64,000 nucleotides of DNA from Ficedula albicollis. Lineage: Eukaryota > Chordata > Aves > Passeriformes > Muscicapidae. Shown here one piece after another: positions 25,880-39,200 of this stretch (within the stretch, counting starts at the first letter, position 1; each line of letters opens with the position of its first letter). The stretch spans positions 9,298,321-9,362,320 of the forward strand of contig NC_021681.1 of assembly GCF_000247815.1 (NCBI RefSeq), in the 5' to 3' direction. The notes beneath the pieces were generated by a model that worked only from the letters and a program-made list of their open reading frames with translations, searched no databases and was not told where the DNA came from. The position numbers and the translations under genes are program-made.

Positions 25880-28800
25880 CAGGCTCACCTGGGATGAAGC
25901 CAAGCAGGTGCTCTCCTGCAGGGAGCTGTCCCATGGCACCTTGGCAGCCCAAAAGACCCTCAGGAGGTTTTGTCTGCACTGTTGCACAATGTGTGCTCAC
26001 CAGAATGGGACCCTGCCCTTCCTTGTTAGGATGTGTACCTGGGGCCACTGCAAAAGCATGTGAACCTCAATCAAAATAACAACAACAAAAAAAATCCCTT
26101 CCCACTCTATGCTGTGGCTTCCAGACAGCAAAGTGATGGCAGAAGGAGCAGGAGACTGGTGTGGGCAGGGTGGTTTGTGCCAAGTGATTCCTGTCCCAGG
26201 AGCTCGTGTGGTCGTAGTTCTACATTGACTTGGCTGTTCTTTGCCTTTTGGATTAGTTTTTATTTATCTCAAAGCAATTATCTTAAATGAGAAATGCATT
26301 CTAGTTTGTTTGGTTTTTAAAATTTTCTTTCTTTTTCTTCATATTTGAATGCTTTCCTCCAAATTCCATTTCTTTGTTCTCATTATAAAGAAAGATGTTT
26401 GATCTAAACATCCTTGGATTTTAACTGCCTAGGTTCATGATTTTAATTTGTAGTGACTCTGACCACTTATTATTTTTGTGACAAAATATTAAGAGAAAAA
26501 TCTTTTGCATGCATAACCAAAATGGTTATTCAAGTCCATAGCAGATATCCTTGATAGATCATCTGTCTTGAAGATTCATTGTCCCATGTTACTTACAGCT
26601 GAAATATTGAGTATACAGTTATCAGTTTAAAAAACTGATAGACTGATGTAAAAGGTACCTGCAGCCTGGAGCTTCTCAGCACATGTGGGACAACAGTTTT
26701 CATGCTGAGACAATCCCCACATTTAAAGCTATGTATGGATGCAATTTCACTTCTTCCCAGATTCCTGCCCATGAATGGCCAGCACAGGGGCAGTGTATCT
26801 GGAGTATAGAACAGTATAGATCATCCCCTTCCATGTCTCATTTGAATATTATCCATAAATAAATTTTTTTTAAAAATTATTCCTCTTCAGATCAATATTA
26901 CATTGCCAAGATAACATTTCTCCAGTGAATGTTAAGATATAATTACCCTGTAAGGAATGATTGCTATTAAACATTTAATACACCTCCCTCTAATTGAAAT
27001 TCAAGCCTTTGGTTGTGGTTGGGTGTCACTAAAGATGTGATTAAACATAAAATATGTATAACACTTAACTCCTTTTGGGGTGTTGAGATAGCTTCCACTA
27101 AGTAACAAACATGAATAATTTCTTTTGCACTCTGTAAAGTTTTTAAAGAAGCTCAATTTGAGTCTGGCTTGCACAGATCTCCTCCCTGGGATGAAAGGGA
27201 ATCTTTCACCAGCTTTGCCTACAGCACCAGGGGGATGAGCCTCCTCCAGCTGGAGGAAAAGGTGTAAGAACAGATTGTGAAAGAATTTACTGGAGAAACC
27301 CTCAGCTCCCAGAACAGTCAGTCATGATCTTATGGCTGCCCTAGACAAAGGGAGCCTCAAAGGGGAGATTTTGGTAGGAAAAAAAAAATGGTGCAGACCT
27401 CATGTGATCCTATGAGTTTAAAAAGCAGCAGTTGTGTGAAGAGCCTTTTCCTACAGCATCACTGACAGGGTGTGTGTGGGATTCAGCGCTACACATCTGA
27501 CTTCTGCAGTTCGGGTTGCTGAATTTTATCATGGGAAAGGGCCAAACCCCATCCTTGTAATCATCCTCACATGCCTCCTGCATTTCTTTCATTCTTCCCC
27601 CTCAAACGCTGGGACCATCCATGGTTTAATGCTGTCTTTTCTCTCCCTGCTGCAACCTGGGTTCAAAGCTAATGTTTGTGCTAATTGCTTTCAAAAGTGT
27701 GTGAACACAGCAGGAGGGAAGAGCCATCTGGAGCAAGGACCCAGCTACACTCAACCTGAGCATCTCTAACACCAGCAACAAGACAATCCCAGGATATGGG
27801 CTGGTTCTCCAGCCCCAGAGGAGGCTGCAGAGCTGGCTGCTTAAAATAAACCAAAGCCCACAGCCCTTGGACTTATGAAACACATTTTGTGTGCAAGCTA
27901 TTGAGAGAAGAATCCAGGGATTTCCTTACCTCTGCTTTACAGACCACAGCTTGGCTTCAGCCCAGCCTGCAACATTCCCTCAGTGCAAACCACGCTTTTG
28001 CAATCTAGTTATTCCAAAGACGGCCACCAACAGATGTAGTTGCTAATTTCTTGTGAACATTAATTAGAAACAGTCTGTCTTCAAATCACCTTGATGGCTT
28101 CTGAAGTACCCATCCACAAATCATCATAAACACAAAATGAGCCAACAAACCAAGGGACAAGAGGACTTGGTGCTCATTTACCTCTCTGTATGGCATAGTC
28201 CTGCTGCCACCACTGATGACAGATATCTATATATACATATACATTAGATATGGGTTCCTCCCATATATATAAAACCAGCATGTATAACTTCACCCACCAC
28301 TATATATACAGCATAAAGCAAGTTAAAATTTGGGCCAGACATCATTCCTTTCAGCAGACTGCTGGTTATCAGAGCACAGAGCCAAGGCCTGTCGAAGTGA
28401 GGATGAGGAGGGCTCAGTTCCTGCCCAGCTGTGTGGCTGATGCTGCTGTGCAGGGCCCAGGTGAGGATTTGGGCTCTTTCCAAGCCCCAGGTGGGGGTCA
28501 TGCTGTTGCTGCACTGATGCTGGAGGAGGGCCATCCCAAAGACTCCCCTCCTTCTCCCACCAGGCAAGGACACTGCGGGGGTTTCCAAACCTTAGCCAAG
28601 AATCCTGGAAAACTCCTGATGTGCTGAGTGAGACAGCAGCAGGTAGAGGCTAGGTCATGGCACCTCTCCCTTGCACCCAGAGAAGGGGTGAATTCAGAGC
28701 CCACCCTTGACTCTGCAGGGCCAGGCTCCAGCTCCAGCTGAGATGCGCCAGTGTGAACTTGGGGTGTCATGAGAAGAGACAGGAGGGCAGAATGGGGCAA

Positions 28801-29490
28801 AAAACACGGGAAAATTCCTCCTGGTACCTCTAGGTAGAAAGAAACAGGAGGGCAGAATGGGGCAAAAAACACAGAAAAATTCCTCCTGGTACCTCTAGGT
28901 AGAAAGAGATAGTGCTGGCCTCTGCCCTGAACAAACCTGTGGAGGCCTCAGGGGAATCCCAGAGCTTCTCCAGGGAAAATGAGCTTAACAGAAAAAAACA
29001 GCTTAGCAGAATTGTGGTGATTGTCTGCACAGGAAAGAAGAATTCTGACACGTAGGTACTATGAGCAGGGATTTTCTGTGAATGAACATGAAGGAGTGTG
29101 GGAACTCCTGAGGTTAAAGGGAACTCCTAAGAACTAGCACAACCACTCCACCTTATCCCCCCATGATGCAGAAACTGAAACATCTCACCAAAGGCATGTT
29201 GCTTCCCAATGTGCCCTGGGCAAAATCTGGGACTATGAACTTCAAAGGAAAATCTGAGTTTTCTCAGCCTCAAGCAGGAGAACTACACCAAGCCTGCTTC
29301 CCAGGGTGACTTCAGTCTGGGGCCACGGAGAGACCCCAAAGCCACGTCCTGCAGGTGTCATAAGTGTCTCCATCAGCACCCACAGCACACCTGACAGAGG
29401 GGATGCAGGAGGCACCCTGATCTCCCCCACTCCAGAGACTGCTGTCATAGGAATGAACCAATGCACAGACCTTCAAAGAGAAAATTTTAT
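25880..29490. other. Intergenic, no gene recognised
   Basis: AT-rich sequence with no supported coding exon. It contains TA-rich microsatellite-like sequence at about 28.22-28.31 kb and a 65-bp tandem duplication at 28776-28905. Confidence 0.5.
28776..28905. repeat. 65-bp tandem duplication
   Basis: The unit containing acaggagggcagaatggggc at 28779 recurs at 28844 with only one or two differences. Confidence 0.9.
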
Positions 29491-29499
29491 GGACGCTTT

Positions 29500-30103
29500 T
29501 ATACACATACACAAATATTTTAATATAATGGTAACTGAAATGTTATCCATATTCTTAGTACTGTCATAATTAACTAAAAAGATATTTTTTAAAATTTTGT
29601 AAAAATGACATATTTTACACATCTTCTATTTACAATTGCAATATGCTTAAATGTTATAAAACATCCACTCTGACCTTTAAAATATATGTATACTAGGACT
29701 TAGTATTAGATATATTATAATTTATAGCAAACTTAGGGTTTGCTGCGTATCTATCTGTTCAATGGGAATTTTGTAATCAGCCTGGCTTAATAAAGGCTGC
29801 TCAAAACCAAAACTTGACAACAAAAAAGAAAAAAAAAAGAAAAAAAAGAAAAAAAAAAAAAGAGGGAATGTGCAAATATTGGGACAGGCAAAATAAAAAT
29901 TCTCAAGCTTGCATTTTTAAAAATAACATCATGAAGACTTCCAATAAATTAAAATCTTAACCCTCAAATCCTTCTCCTGGTATTTCCCATCAACTTAATA
30001 TTCAGTTAATTAACCTGAAAGGAAAGAATACCCTAAACAACAAAGAACAAACCCCACCCCAGACCCCAGATCTTCCTGAGGCCACATGCTGCCCACACTG
30101 CAG
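29500..30103 (-). other. DOCK10: Probable DOCK10 3' UTR and polyadenylation site
   Basis: About 600 bp of AT-rich sequence follow the stop. On the minus strand an ATTAAA (29519-29524) is followed by a TGTGTATGTGT-type GU-rich element at about 29500-29515, the expected arrangement for a cleavage site. A long T/C homopolymer-like stretch (plus-strand A/G) is at about 29820-29863. Confidence 0.5.
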
Positions 30104-30223
30104 TCAGACATCGGGGTTTGCTGGCGTGGCTGCTGCTGGCACAGAGGAGCTGGCTCTATGGATGACTCGGGAATACGTGCGCTCCATCCCGGGGTGCTTT
30201 GCTGAGTCCTCCTTGTACGCAAT
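30104..30223 (-). CDS. DOCK10: DOCK10 terminal coding exon (39 codons plus TGA)
   Basis: Phase 0. Encodes [20 protein letters not shown] then [19 protein letters not shown] and TGA. The RVI-A-P framework matches the DOCK10 tail, but most other residues have drifted. The acceptor has a long T-tract (ttttccctgaaaag). It is 3.2 kb from the previous exon and was identified by phase, position and residual similarity. Confidence 0.85.
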   Translation of the reverse strand: MAYKEDSAKHPGMERTYSRVIHRASSSVPAAATPANPDV

Positions 30224-33200
30224 CTTTTCAGGGAAAAAAAAAAACAGAAAAAAGAAAGAAACAGTGACAGAGACCTGAATATTTGAAAAAAGAAAGAAAC
30301 AGTGAGAGAGACCTGAATAATTTGGAGTCTGAAGTGTCTGTTGTCCAACCAAGGATTTCCCATTTTCTAATTGTTACACAATGATGCCAAGGATCTGACA
30401 GAGGAAAAGGATCTTTCCCTGGTAAATGGAGGCTGCAGGGACAGGGGGAAAATGGGGCTGGGCTGGCTTCTGCCAAGCTCCGTGGGGTTCCCTGAACTGC
30501 CCCACTCTCACAGAAGTCCCCTACACTTTGCACACTCAGGGGCACCCACACTAGCACCCCCTGACCATGGCACAGACAGGCCCAGCTCTGTCCAGGCTAT
30601 CATTTGGGATGCAGGAGCCCCACAGAGCTGCACACATTGGGCAGCAGGGCTGGGACCAAGTGCCAGGCTGAGCCTGGCAGAGCTGCAGTGGCAAAAGCTC
30701 TGCCCTGTCTTATGGCAGGCTTTAGCAAGAAGGAAGATATTTTTCCTGAAGAAGCTCTTCTAGCCTTGGTAATAACTCTTTTTTTCTACTTCTATAAAAG
30801 CAGACTGAAAGCCTGTCTTCCTCCATGGGTGCTTTGTTGGAGCATTCATTTACTCCTATAAAAGCAGACTGAAAGCCTGCCTTCCTCCATGGGTGCTTTG
30901 TTGGAGCATTCACAGCAGAGACAGGGCCATCCCACTGACCACAGCACCGGCAGTGGAAGAGAAACCTCTCCCCTTGTCAAAGCTCCAGGTGGAGCCCTAC
31001 ACCACCCAGCCCCAGCTGTCCTTGGCCAGGGCTGCAGGTCAGCCACACCTGAGCTGCCATTCGGGCACAGACAGCTCTGGGAAGGAGCTGCTCTCACACC
31101 TGCAGGGGCTGCAGGGGGAGCACTGGGACTTGGGCACGCCCTGGCGGCCACTTTTGCTACTATTGGCACTTGCTTTTGCATTAGGGGGCTCTTGTCGAGC
31201 TGCCTCACTGGCCTCCCCAAAGTTCACAACCAGGACCCTAAAGAACAGGGTCCCAAGACTGCTCATGGACAACACATCACACAAAAACCTTGGATCTTTT
31301 TTTAAACTCCCTGAGAAGGGAGTCTAATTAGAGATGAAATTAAACGAAGATTCCCAGCAGAAAAACTAGCAAGTGAAGGAAGTATATGACATTAAAAGAA
31401 AATAATAGATGTAAGAAAAATGAACATACCACTTTTGGCTATAGTATTGAGGGAAATGTTAGACAAGGAAGAAGAGAAGCTGTATAAGCAAGGACCATGA
31501 CAGAGCTGTCAGAAAAGAAGAACAAAAAAGAGAAAAACAAAAAAAGAGAAAAACATGTGGTGATGAAAAAGTCACTGTCAGTAGGTGAGAAACAAAACTC
31601 TTGAATACAGCAATGGGAAAGATAGCAAATTTTACTGGTGTAAAGCACACAGCACAGATGCAAGAGAGCCCCAAGCTTTCCAACTGTGAGATAAATATTT
31701 CAGCCACAGTTTGTGGAATGTGATTTCTCTGAGGAAACACTCTCAGAAGTACTCAGAAACACTCAGAAGCAGGGAGTTCACGAGCTCACTGCAAAGAGGA
31801 GTAGAGTTTTCTCAAAACACCACACTGCCCAGAAAATGGGGCTTCCCCAAAGGATTGCAAGTGGGAGACTGTTTTCACAGTGGACTTTAAAATTCAGATG
31901 ATTTTGCTAATAGAGATGACAATTTTGACTTCTGTTGGAGGAACTCTTTACACATTAGCATTGCTTTGTACAAGTAATTTTGTATTATTTAGTAGGAAGA
32001 AAACTCAGAGCTCCCAGATATAAATACAGGTATGAGCATTTAACAGAACTCTCCAAATGTTCTATGAATGCTGAATGGGCTGCTTGTGCCTCATTTGAGC
32101 TGACCATGCATTTTCCATTCTTGTGGGAAACAGTGGTTCACACAAGACACATGGTGCTGCCTGTGCACACTGACTAGATGGTCAAAATAACATCCATGTG
32201 TGATGCATGAATATTGATTAACAAATAATTCCCTTAACACTTACATACTGAACAAAACAGTGACAAATACTAGTTATGATAAAACCACTGGAATGCTTGA
32301 GGTTCACAAATCTTTATACACCTGAACAGGAGAGGAGCACAGCTCCCAGAACTGCAGCCACCCCTGAGCTTGACCCCCACCTGGCAGGCACCAGGCCTCC
32401 AAGCAATTAGGAGATTAACTCCCAAGGAAAAACTCACTCAGTACCACAATACTTAAGTACAACAACGGGCAAAACATTCAGGTCAGTCCTTATTCTCCTC
32501 ATATGTGAATATGAATAATACAGCATGGGGTGATGGAGAGCCAATTAGGCACTTCTGTGAGATGCCACCACTGATACCAGTGGTTAAACCAAGTGACTCT
32601 ACTCCATCAGTGCTTTCAGATGCTACAGGCACCTGGAAATGCAGCACAACTGCTAGAGAGGAACTATTTATCAGGTAGCCTGCCCATAAGCATGCAGAGC
32701 AATAATTAAACATGGTTTAATTAGCACTTCAGTACACAAATCGCTCAATGTTTAATTGAAACAAAATTATGAAAAAAAGTCTGCCTGGACAGCAGTAGAA
32801 TAGTTGCAGGTGTGCACTGGAGTCCAATTCAGATTTTTGGGATGCAGTTCATATAATGTATCCATGTATGCTCATCCTTCTGAAGCTGCTAAAATAGATG
32901 GCATCTATTTTGACAGTGTACTCAAGCATAAAAAAACCTTGAAAAATAATTTTCTCTGAAAGCTGAACATAAATAGAAACAATAAAGATACCTCCTGTGG
33001 TTATAAGCTACATCTTAATAGCAATTTACTGTTTTAATTAAATACATCACAGCTATAGGACAAAGCAAGCAAAGCATAAAGCACAAGTTCAGACTGACTA
33101 TCTTTTTATGCCTCTAAACCCCTGTCAGCATTTAGCCTCACAAAGATTCAGCTTTTCAATATGTAGCAAGGCAACCAGAAAACAGATCTTTGTTGGACCA

Positions 33201-36200
33201 CATTTGCTATATAGAATATACTTCTATTAATAAAACAAAAAAAAAAAAAAAAAAGAGGGGAAGAAATAAAACCCAAAACTGCAAAAAAATAAACTGTTTT
33301 CTCAGTCACTATTGCACTGCAAGGTTTTACTTCTAGTATTTTGTTCTACAGCTTCATTTGTCACAAGAAGACACAATTAGACACCGTCACTGAGCCCAAC
33401 CAGCACCAAAACAGATGTTCTGACCTGTTCGTTCATAACTACAGAGAGCTCGCTGAGCATATCCTTGTAATGAGACTTCATCTCTCCCTGATACTCAAAC
33501 TGATCCTCCTTAATAAGGCGTTCATTGACATCCAGGGCATGTCCACAGGCTTCAGCAAATTGCCTGCAAGCACCAAAACACAAGAAACAATGACACAAGT
33601 TTTGTAGTAATGAAAAAAAACCTACGTACATCTACACACACAATGCTGTCTCTCTGCTCCCCCTTGCAAACTACACCTTGTTAGAAGAGACTTTCAGAAC
33701 TCATTCTTAGATCAAAAGCAATATATTCTACTAGGGTAGCCCAGAACTGCAGTAAATATTTCTTAGGAATTACTTGTAAGATAGGGGAAATGCAGATGTA
33801 AATTTGGCTGGTTCAAATCAGCCTTTGTGTCTCACCTGACTTGTAGATAGGGGAAATGCAGATGTAAATTCGGCTGGTTCAAATCAGCCTTTGTGTCTCA
33901 CCTGCCTGTGCCATGCAGAGTGTCCTATGTGCTGTGGGGGGTGAAAAGCCCAAAATTAATGTTTACCTGAAGATTTCCTTCAGAAGCTTAACTTGATTAT
34001 CAGGATATCTCTTAGCATTTGTCTCTTCAAGAAAAGCTCGAGCATAGGCCATTGGTCCAGCATTTACCTGGGTAAAAAAGAACACAGTCTAGGCACAGAG
34101 AAAAGCTATTCCTTATTGTTTCTTTTGTGTTCCAAGGCTTGGAGACCGGTCTCAGGCAACCTAGGCTGTGAGAGGGACATCCCCTCAACTCCTTTTGCCA
34201 CCAGGATGGAAGCTGAGGAGTTCTATGGAGGAAAGAGGAGCTGCTCAACCTCATAGAAGCTGCAGATCTGTGCTGGCCTTCCCAAGTCCCCAGCTAGCTG
34301 CCCACCCAGACAGTGACATGTTTGTTAGAAGACATTTCCACGAGAGCACCAGGAATACACGTCTGTCACGATCCCAGCTTTACTAAACAGGAAATTGCAA
34401 AGCCAATCCTAGCAAAACTCCCTTTAAAGAATCCACCTGCCTGTGATGGACCCTATTCTCAATGTGATACATGACAGTCTTGTTGGAAAGGTCTTGAGAA
34501 AAAGAGAATAAAGGCAGCAAATTGTCATTACCTTGACACTGACACTTCCTTGGAGCTTAAGCTGCAGTCGGATCATGTCCACTTCTTCCATTGTGCAAAG
34601 CTGATTGAGCTCTGAGACCTTTTTGGACATCTCATCAATGGCCACTTCGATGGGGTTCAGCTCTGTGCTGGTTTGGCTTATGACCTGAATCCGCTTCTTC
34701 ACGTAGGGAAACAAGTGACTGGCTACTCGAGAGAGAGAGATGCATCAGAGAACTCACCCAACAAGAGAGACTTAGGAAAGCAAAACAATTAATTAAAGTA
34801 TTAACTTTTGACTTTGTCAATCTCTTTATCAATCCATAAAAAATATTAATCACTGAATGAGTAGAAGTGACACAGCAGGTCCAAACTGAATTCTATGTAC
34901 CTGCCACTGGAAGAACATTTCCTTTTGAACTCACTGGTGTTTGACAGCAAGCTCTGCCCCATGCACGTGGCAAAAAGCTCTCAGTGCTCAGATTTTAGAA
35001 TCCACAAATTTCTTCTTCTGAGTTAAGGCATCAAATTATAAGTCCCCACTGAACTTTGTGCACAGCTCAAAGTTCACAGCTCAAACCATCACATCAAACA
35101 TAATTCAGGTTAGAGGCAGGAGCCTCTAGCTTAGCTGAATTGGGAATCATTCACTGTGCTGGTGTTGGCTGGGATAGAGCTAATGTTCTTCACAGCAGCT
35201 GGTACAGGGCTGTGCTGTGGATTTGTGCTGGAAACTGGGCTGATAGCACAGGGGTGTTTTGGTTCTTGCTGGGCAGGGCTTACACAGCATTAAGGCCTTT
35301 TCTGCTCCTCACCCCACACACCACAGAGGAGGCTGGGGTGCACAAGGATTTGGGAGGGGACACAGCCAGGACAGCTGACCCGAGGGATTTTCCAGACCAT
35401 ATGGTGTCATGTCCAGCATATAGAACAGGGGGAAGGAGGAGAGACATTCAGAGTGTGGTGCTTGTCTTCCCAAGACACTGTTACATGTGATGGAGCCCTG
35501 CTTTCTTGGAGTTACCCTTACCTGCCTTCCCAGGGAAGCAGCAAATGAACCCCTGGTTTTGCTTAGCTTGTTTGTGCAGCTTTTGCTGCACCTATTAAAC
35601 TGTCTTTATCTCAGCCTGTGAGTTTTTTCACATTTACACTTCTGATTTCCCCCATCCCACTAGAGGACACTCAGTGAGTGACTGCATGAGGCTTATCTGT
35701 CACGTGAGGTTAAACCAGGACACTCACCTGCAGATGAGCCTATTATTACAACATCCTTAAAGAAGTGAAAATGTACTTTGAACATTCAACCTAAATACTG
35801 CTATGGGAGCTGACAGAGGAATTATTCGCCTTTAAAACTCTTTCAGTCAAGGCCTTTCATGGATCTCAGGGAGTTTAGCAAAGGTATTGTTATGGTGCAT
35901 TAAGTCTGATCTGAGCTAACACTTTTCTGATTGCCCTACATGCTTTGGAAGGTCTCCCAAACTCCATGCATGTCCTTCTCCACTAGGCATCTGCTTCCAG
36001 TCAGCTCAGACCTAAATAAGCTCCAGTTTACAGTGTGTCTGTCTCACTGGAGAACAGGAAACCCAGGACTCCCAGAGCTGGAAGCACGAGCCAGGCATGG
36101 CAGAGAGCCAGTGAACCAAGGACTGCAGCCAGCTGCACTTGCCCTCTGCCCAGCAGGCTCTGGAGCAGAGATCCACTGCAGGTGCCACTCCAGCCACCCA

Positions 36201-39200
36201 GGCACAACTGACTTCACCACTCCTCCAGTCACAGCAGAAACCTTGCTTTCTTCTCAAACTAAAAGCACTTAAATTTACACAGGAAACAAATGAAAACACA
36301 CGACTTTATCAAACAGGAGTGGGGAACAAAAAAAGAGGGAGGAAAATAATGTTTCCTTTAGTGAGAAGCACTGAGGTGAGGTAGGTGCCAAAAGAGGAAA
36401 ATAATGTTTCCTTTAGTGAAAAGCACTGAGGTGAGGTAGGTGCCAAAGAAAAAAGCAGGGGAGAAGAGGTCATCAAATTCCCACTGAATGCCAAAGAGGA
36501 GGAAAATAATGTTTCCTTTAGTGAGAAGCACTGAGGTGAGGTAGGTGCCAAAGAGAAAAGCAGGGGAGAAGAGGAGGTCATCAAATTCCCACTGAATGCC
36601 AAAGATGGAGCAGGGCTGAGAGCACTGGGAGCTGATGACAGCATGTAATAACCCAGGGAAAATATCCTGCCAGAAGAACAGCCCTCTGTTTTTGCCAGAC
36701 AGACCATAACAGCTGCACTTTCAAGTCAGTGAAACTACCTGCTTCAATACAGATCTCAAAACACCTACTGCTGCAGAAGCACTTAAAAAAACCACACACA
36801 AGCTATTCCTCTTTTCTTCTTATTACAAGCAAAGCTGTGTCATGTAACAAGACACCCTCAGACATCAGTGCCTCCTTCCTGACTTGCCAGAAGAGAACTT
36901 TTAGGTGACTGTGCTTGCACTGTAAGTAGTTTTCTTCACTTTGTCCTTTGGGGGAAGCAGAGGCACTGAAGTTGGTAGGGAACTGGATTTTGTGTCACTT
37001 GGGAGCCTTTGCTGTGAACATCAGCCTCTCTGCCCACGGCTGCCCATGAGAACAACGCCTCCATCTCAGACAGTTCCTCATACACCAAAATTCAGACATG
37101 TCAAGTTTCAGCAGCTACTAGTCTCACAAAGGAGGCCTTTAAAAAGAGAGATTTCAAACATGATAAGGAGCTAAAAACTTCAGTTTAATATGACTCATTA
37201 AGAGAAGACATATCGAGTGCTCCTGACATTCCTGCCTTAAAACACTGATTGAAATCTTACCTCTAGCTAAAAAAAAATTCTATATAGTGCATCTTGCTCC
37301 CATTTTGAACAAAAATTTTTGTCTTAGTGCTAAGCTGCCTCCAGCAGAACCACTCACCGCAAGAACAGTTAAGATGTCAATTATAAGGAAAAATAAAGCA
37401 GCTGAATGGAAATAACTATCCCTAAGACGGTCAGCAGGTGTGTAAGGATGCACAGGGCCAACACACACAGTGAAAGGACGAGTTACCATCCTGCCCAACC
37501 GAGTGACGGACGCGTGGCAGCCGAGCTGCCCCTCTGGCTGGGCGGGGCGAGCAGGGCAGGGAGCAGGGCACACCGCCCAGACCTACTGGTGAGGATGGTG
37601 CGCCTCTTGCACTGCTCCTCCACGCCGCCGTGCTTCTTCCCCGACAGCGTGAACGGCGTCTCGAACACGAAGCGGTTGATGTTGTGGTGCATCTCAAAGT
37701 CAGTCTTCCGGTCCTCGGCCTCCTTCTCCTCAAAGAAAGGTGTCACATAGGTCACCTGGATGTAGGCGTATTTGGGGTCCAGGTCTTTGGGGTTCACCTG
37801 TGGTACAGAGGCAAACAGAATAAAATCACGTTAAGGGTGATGAGCTCCCAAGGCATCCATCACATTTTTGATGTATTTATTTATTTATAGCCCTACCGAT
37901 GAAAACTGAGACTTCTGAATGTCATACTCAGATCATGGAAGGACACAAAGGTATTTTACCAAGAGCTCCCTAAGAAGAGTGGGACCTTTGATTATAGCCA
38001 TTGGCAAAAATGGATGAAAGCTAAATGAGACAGAAAACAACCTGCACGGCAGCAAATATCTGCCTGCTCCTCTTGCACTCAGTTCTCTCCCTGGTGCAAA
38101 ACCACATGCAGGAAACATCTGCCTGCTCCTCTTGCACCAAGCACTCAGTTCTCTCCCTGGTGCAAAACCACATCTTTCATACCTTGTTGGAATCCTGGAT
38201 GATCTTCACGTTATCTATTCCAAACTTGTCTGCGTAAAGTTTCATCAGCCTTTGAGAGATCTCAGACAAGCCAGTTAATTTGGGCTCTTTATAGATGTAC
38301 TCTTTACCTTCCTCTTCTTCAAAAAAGCCCTGTTTGGAATGAAACAAAAGGATACAGTGAACATATCAGGCAGGGCAAAACCTAAATGAGGTGCTTACAT
38401 CAGGAATCAAGGTTGCCTGTGTACCCACCAGAGCATCCAGTAGACCACTTCCAGCACCTAAGTTAAAAGCTTACCTCTGTCCACTCCTAGCAGACATGTG
38501 CCTAGAGGTCAGTGTTTATACTGGTCTGCAATCTCCAAAGTTACCCAGGAAAAGATCCCTACACATTCATTCACTTAAGAGACTAAACTGCTTAAAGAGT
38601 TAAAGGGCTTTCTTGAAAATGCTGATGTGTGTATGATGAAAAACCTTTGTGGATTAAAATCTAGACATGTCAGGAGTACTGTGGATATTACTGGAAACCA
38701 ATAACTAATAGCTGCAACAGCAGCTCATCTGACAGCACCTTCTTCACTCTCAGTGACCTTCTAACAATGCATGATTTTTAACAGCATTATCAATTAAATT
38801 TCATAGGCATATGAGGAACTTCGCAGGTAATTAGAGAAAATATCTAGAGCTCTAAAGTTTACATCCTATAAACATCTGTTGAGCTGGGCAGGCAACTGAC
38901 TTCCTATTGATTACACTGAGAAAATATCTACAGGATCATAACCTGGTTTCTGATCTCATTTTCATGAAGCAAAACCGCTTTATGTGGGAAAACTTCATTA
39001 GTTTGATGCAATCATACTTAGACATACTACTCTGAACTGTTTCTGTCAAAAGACACCTGCTTTCTGCTACTCTTCAGTGTTTTCAACAAAACCCCTCATG
39101 TTTTCCAAATTAATCACATAGCAAGCTAGAATATAGTTTATGCTCTTAAACCCTGATTCTGTGTATGTTTGCATGCTGAAACACAGTGTTTATATGGAAG

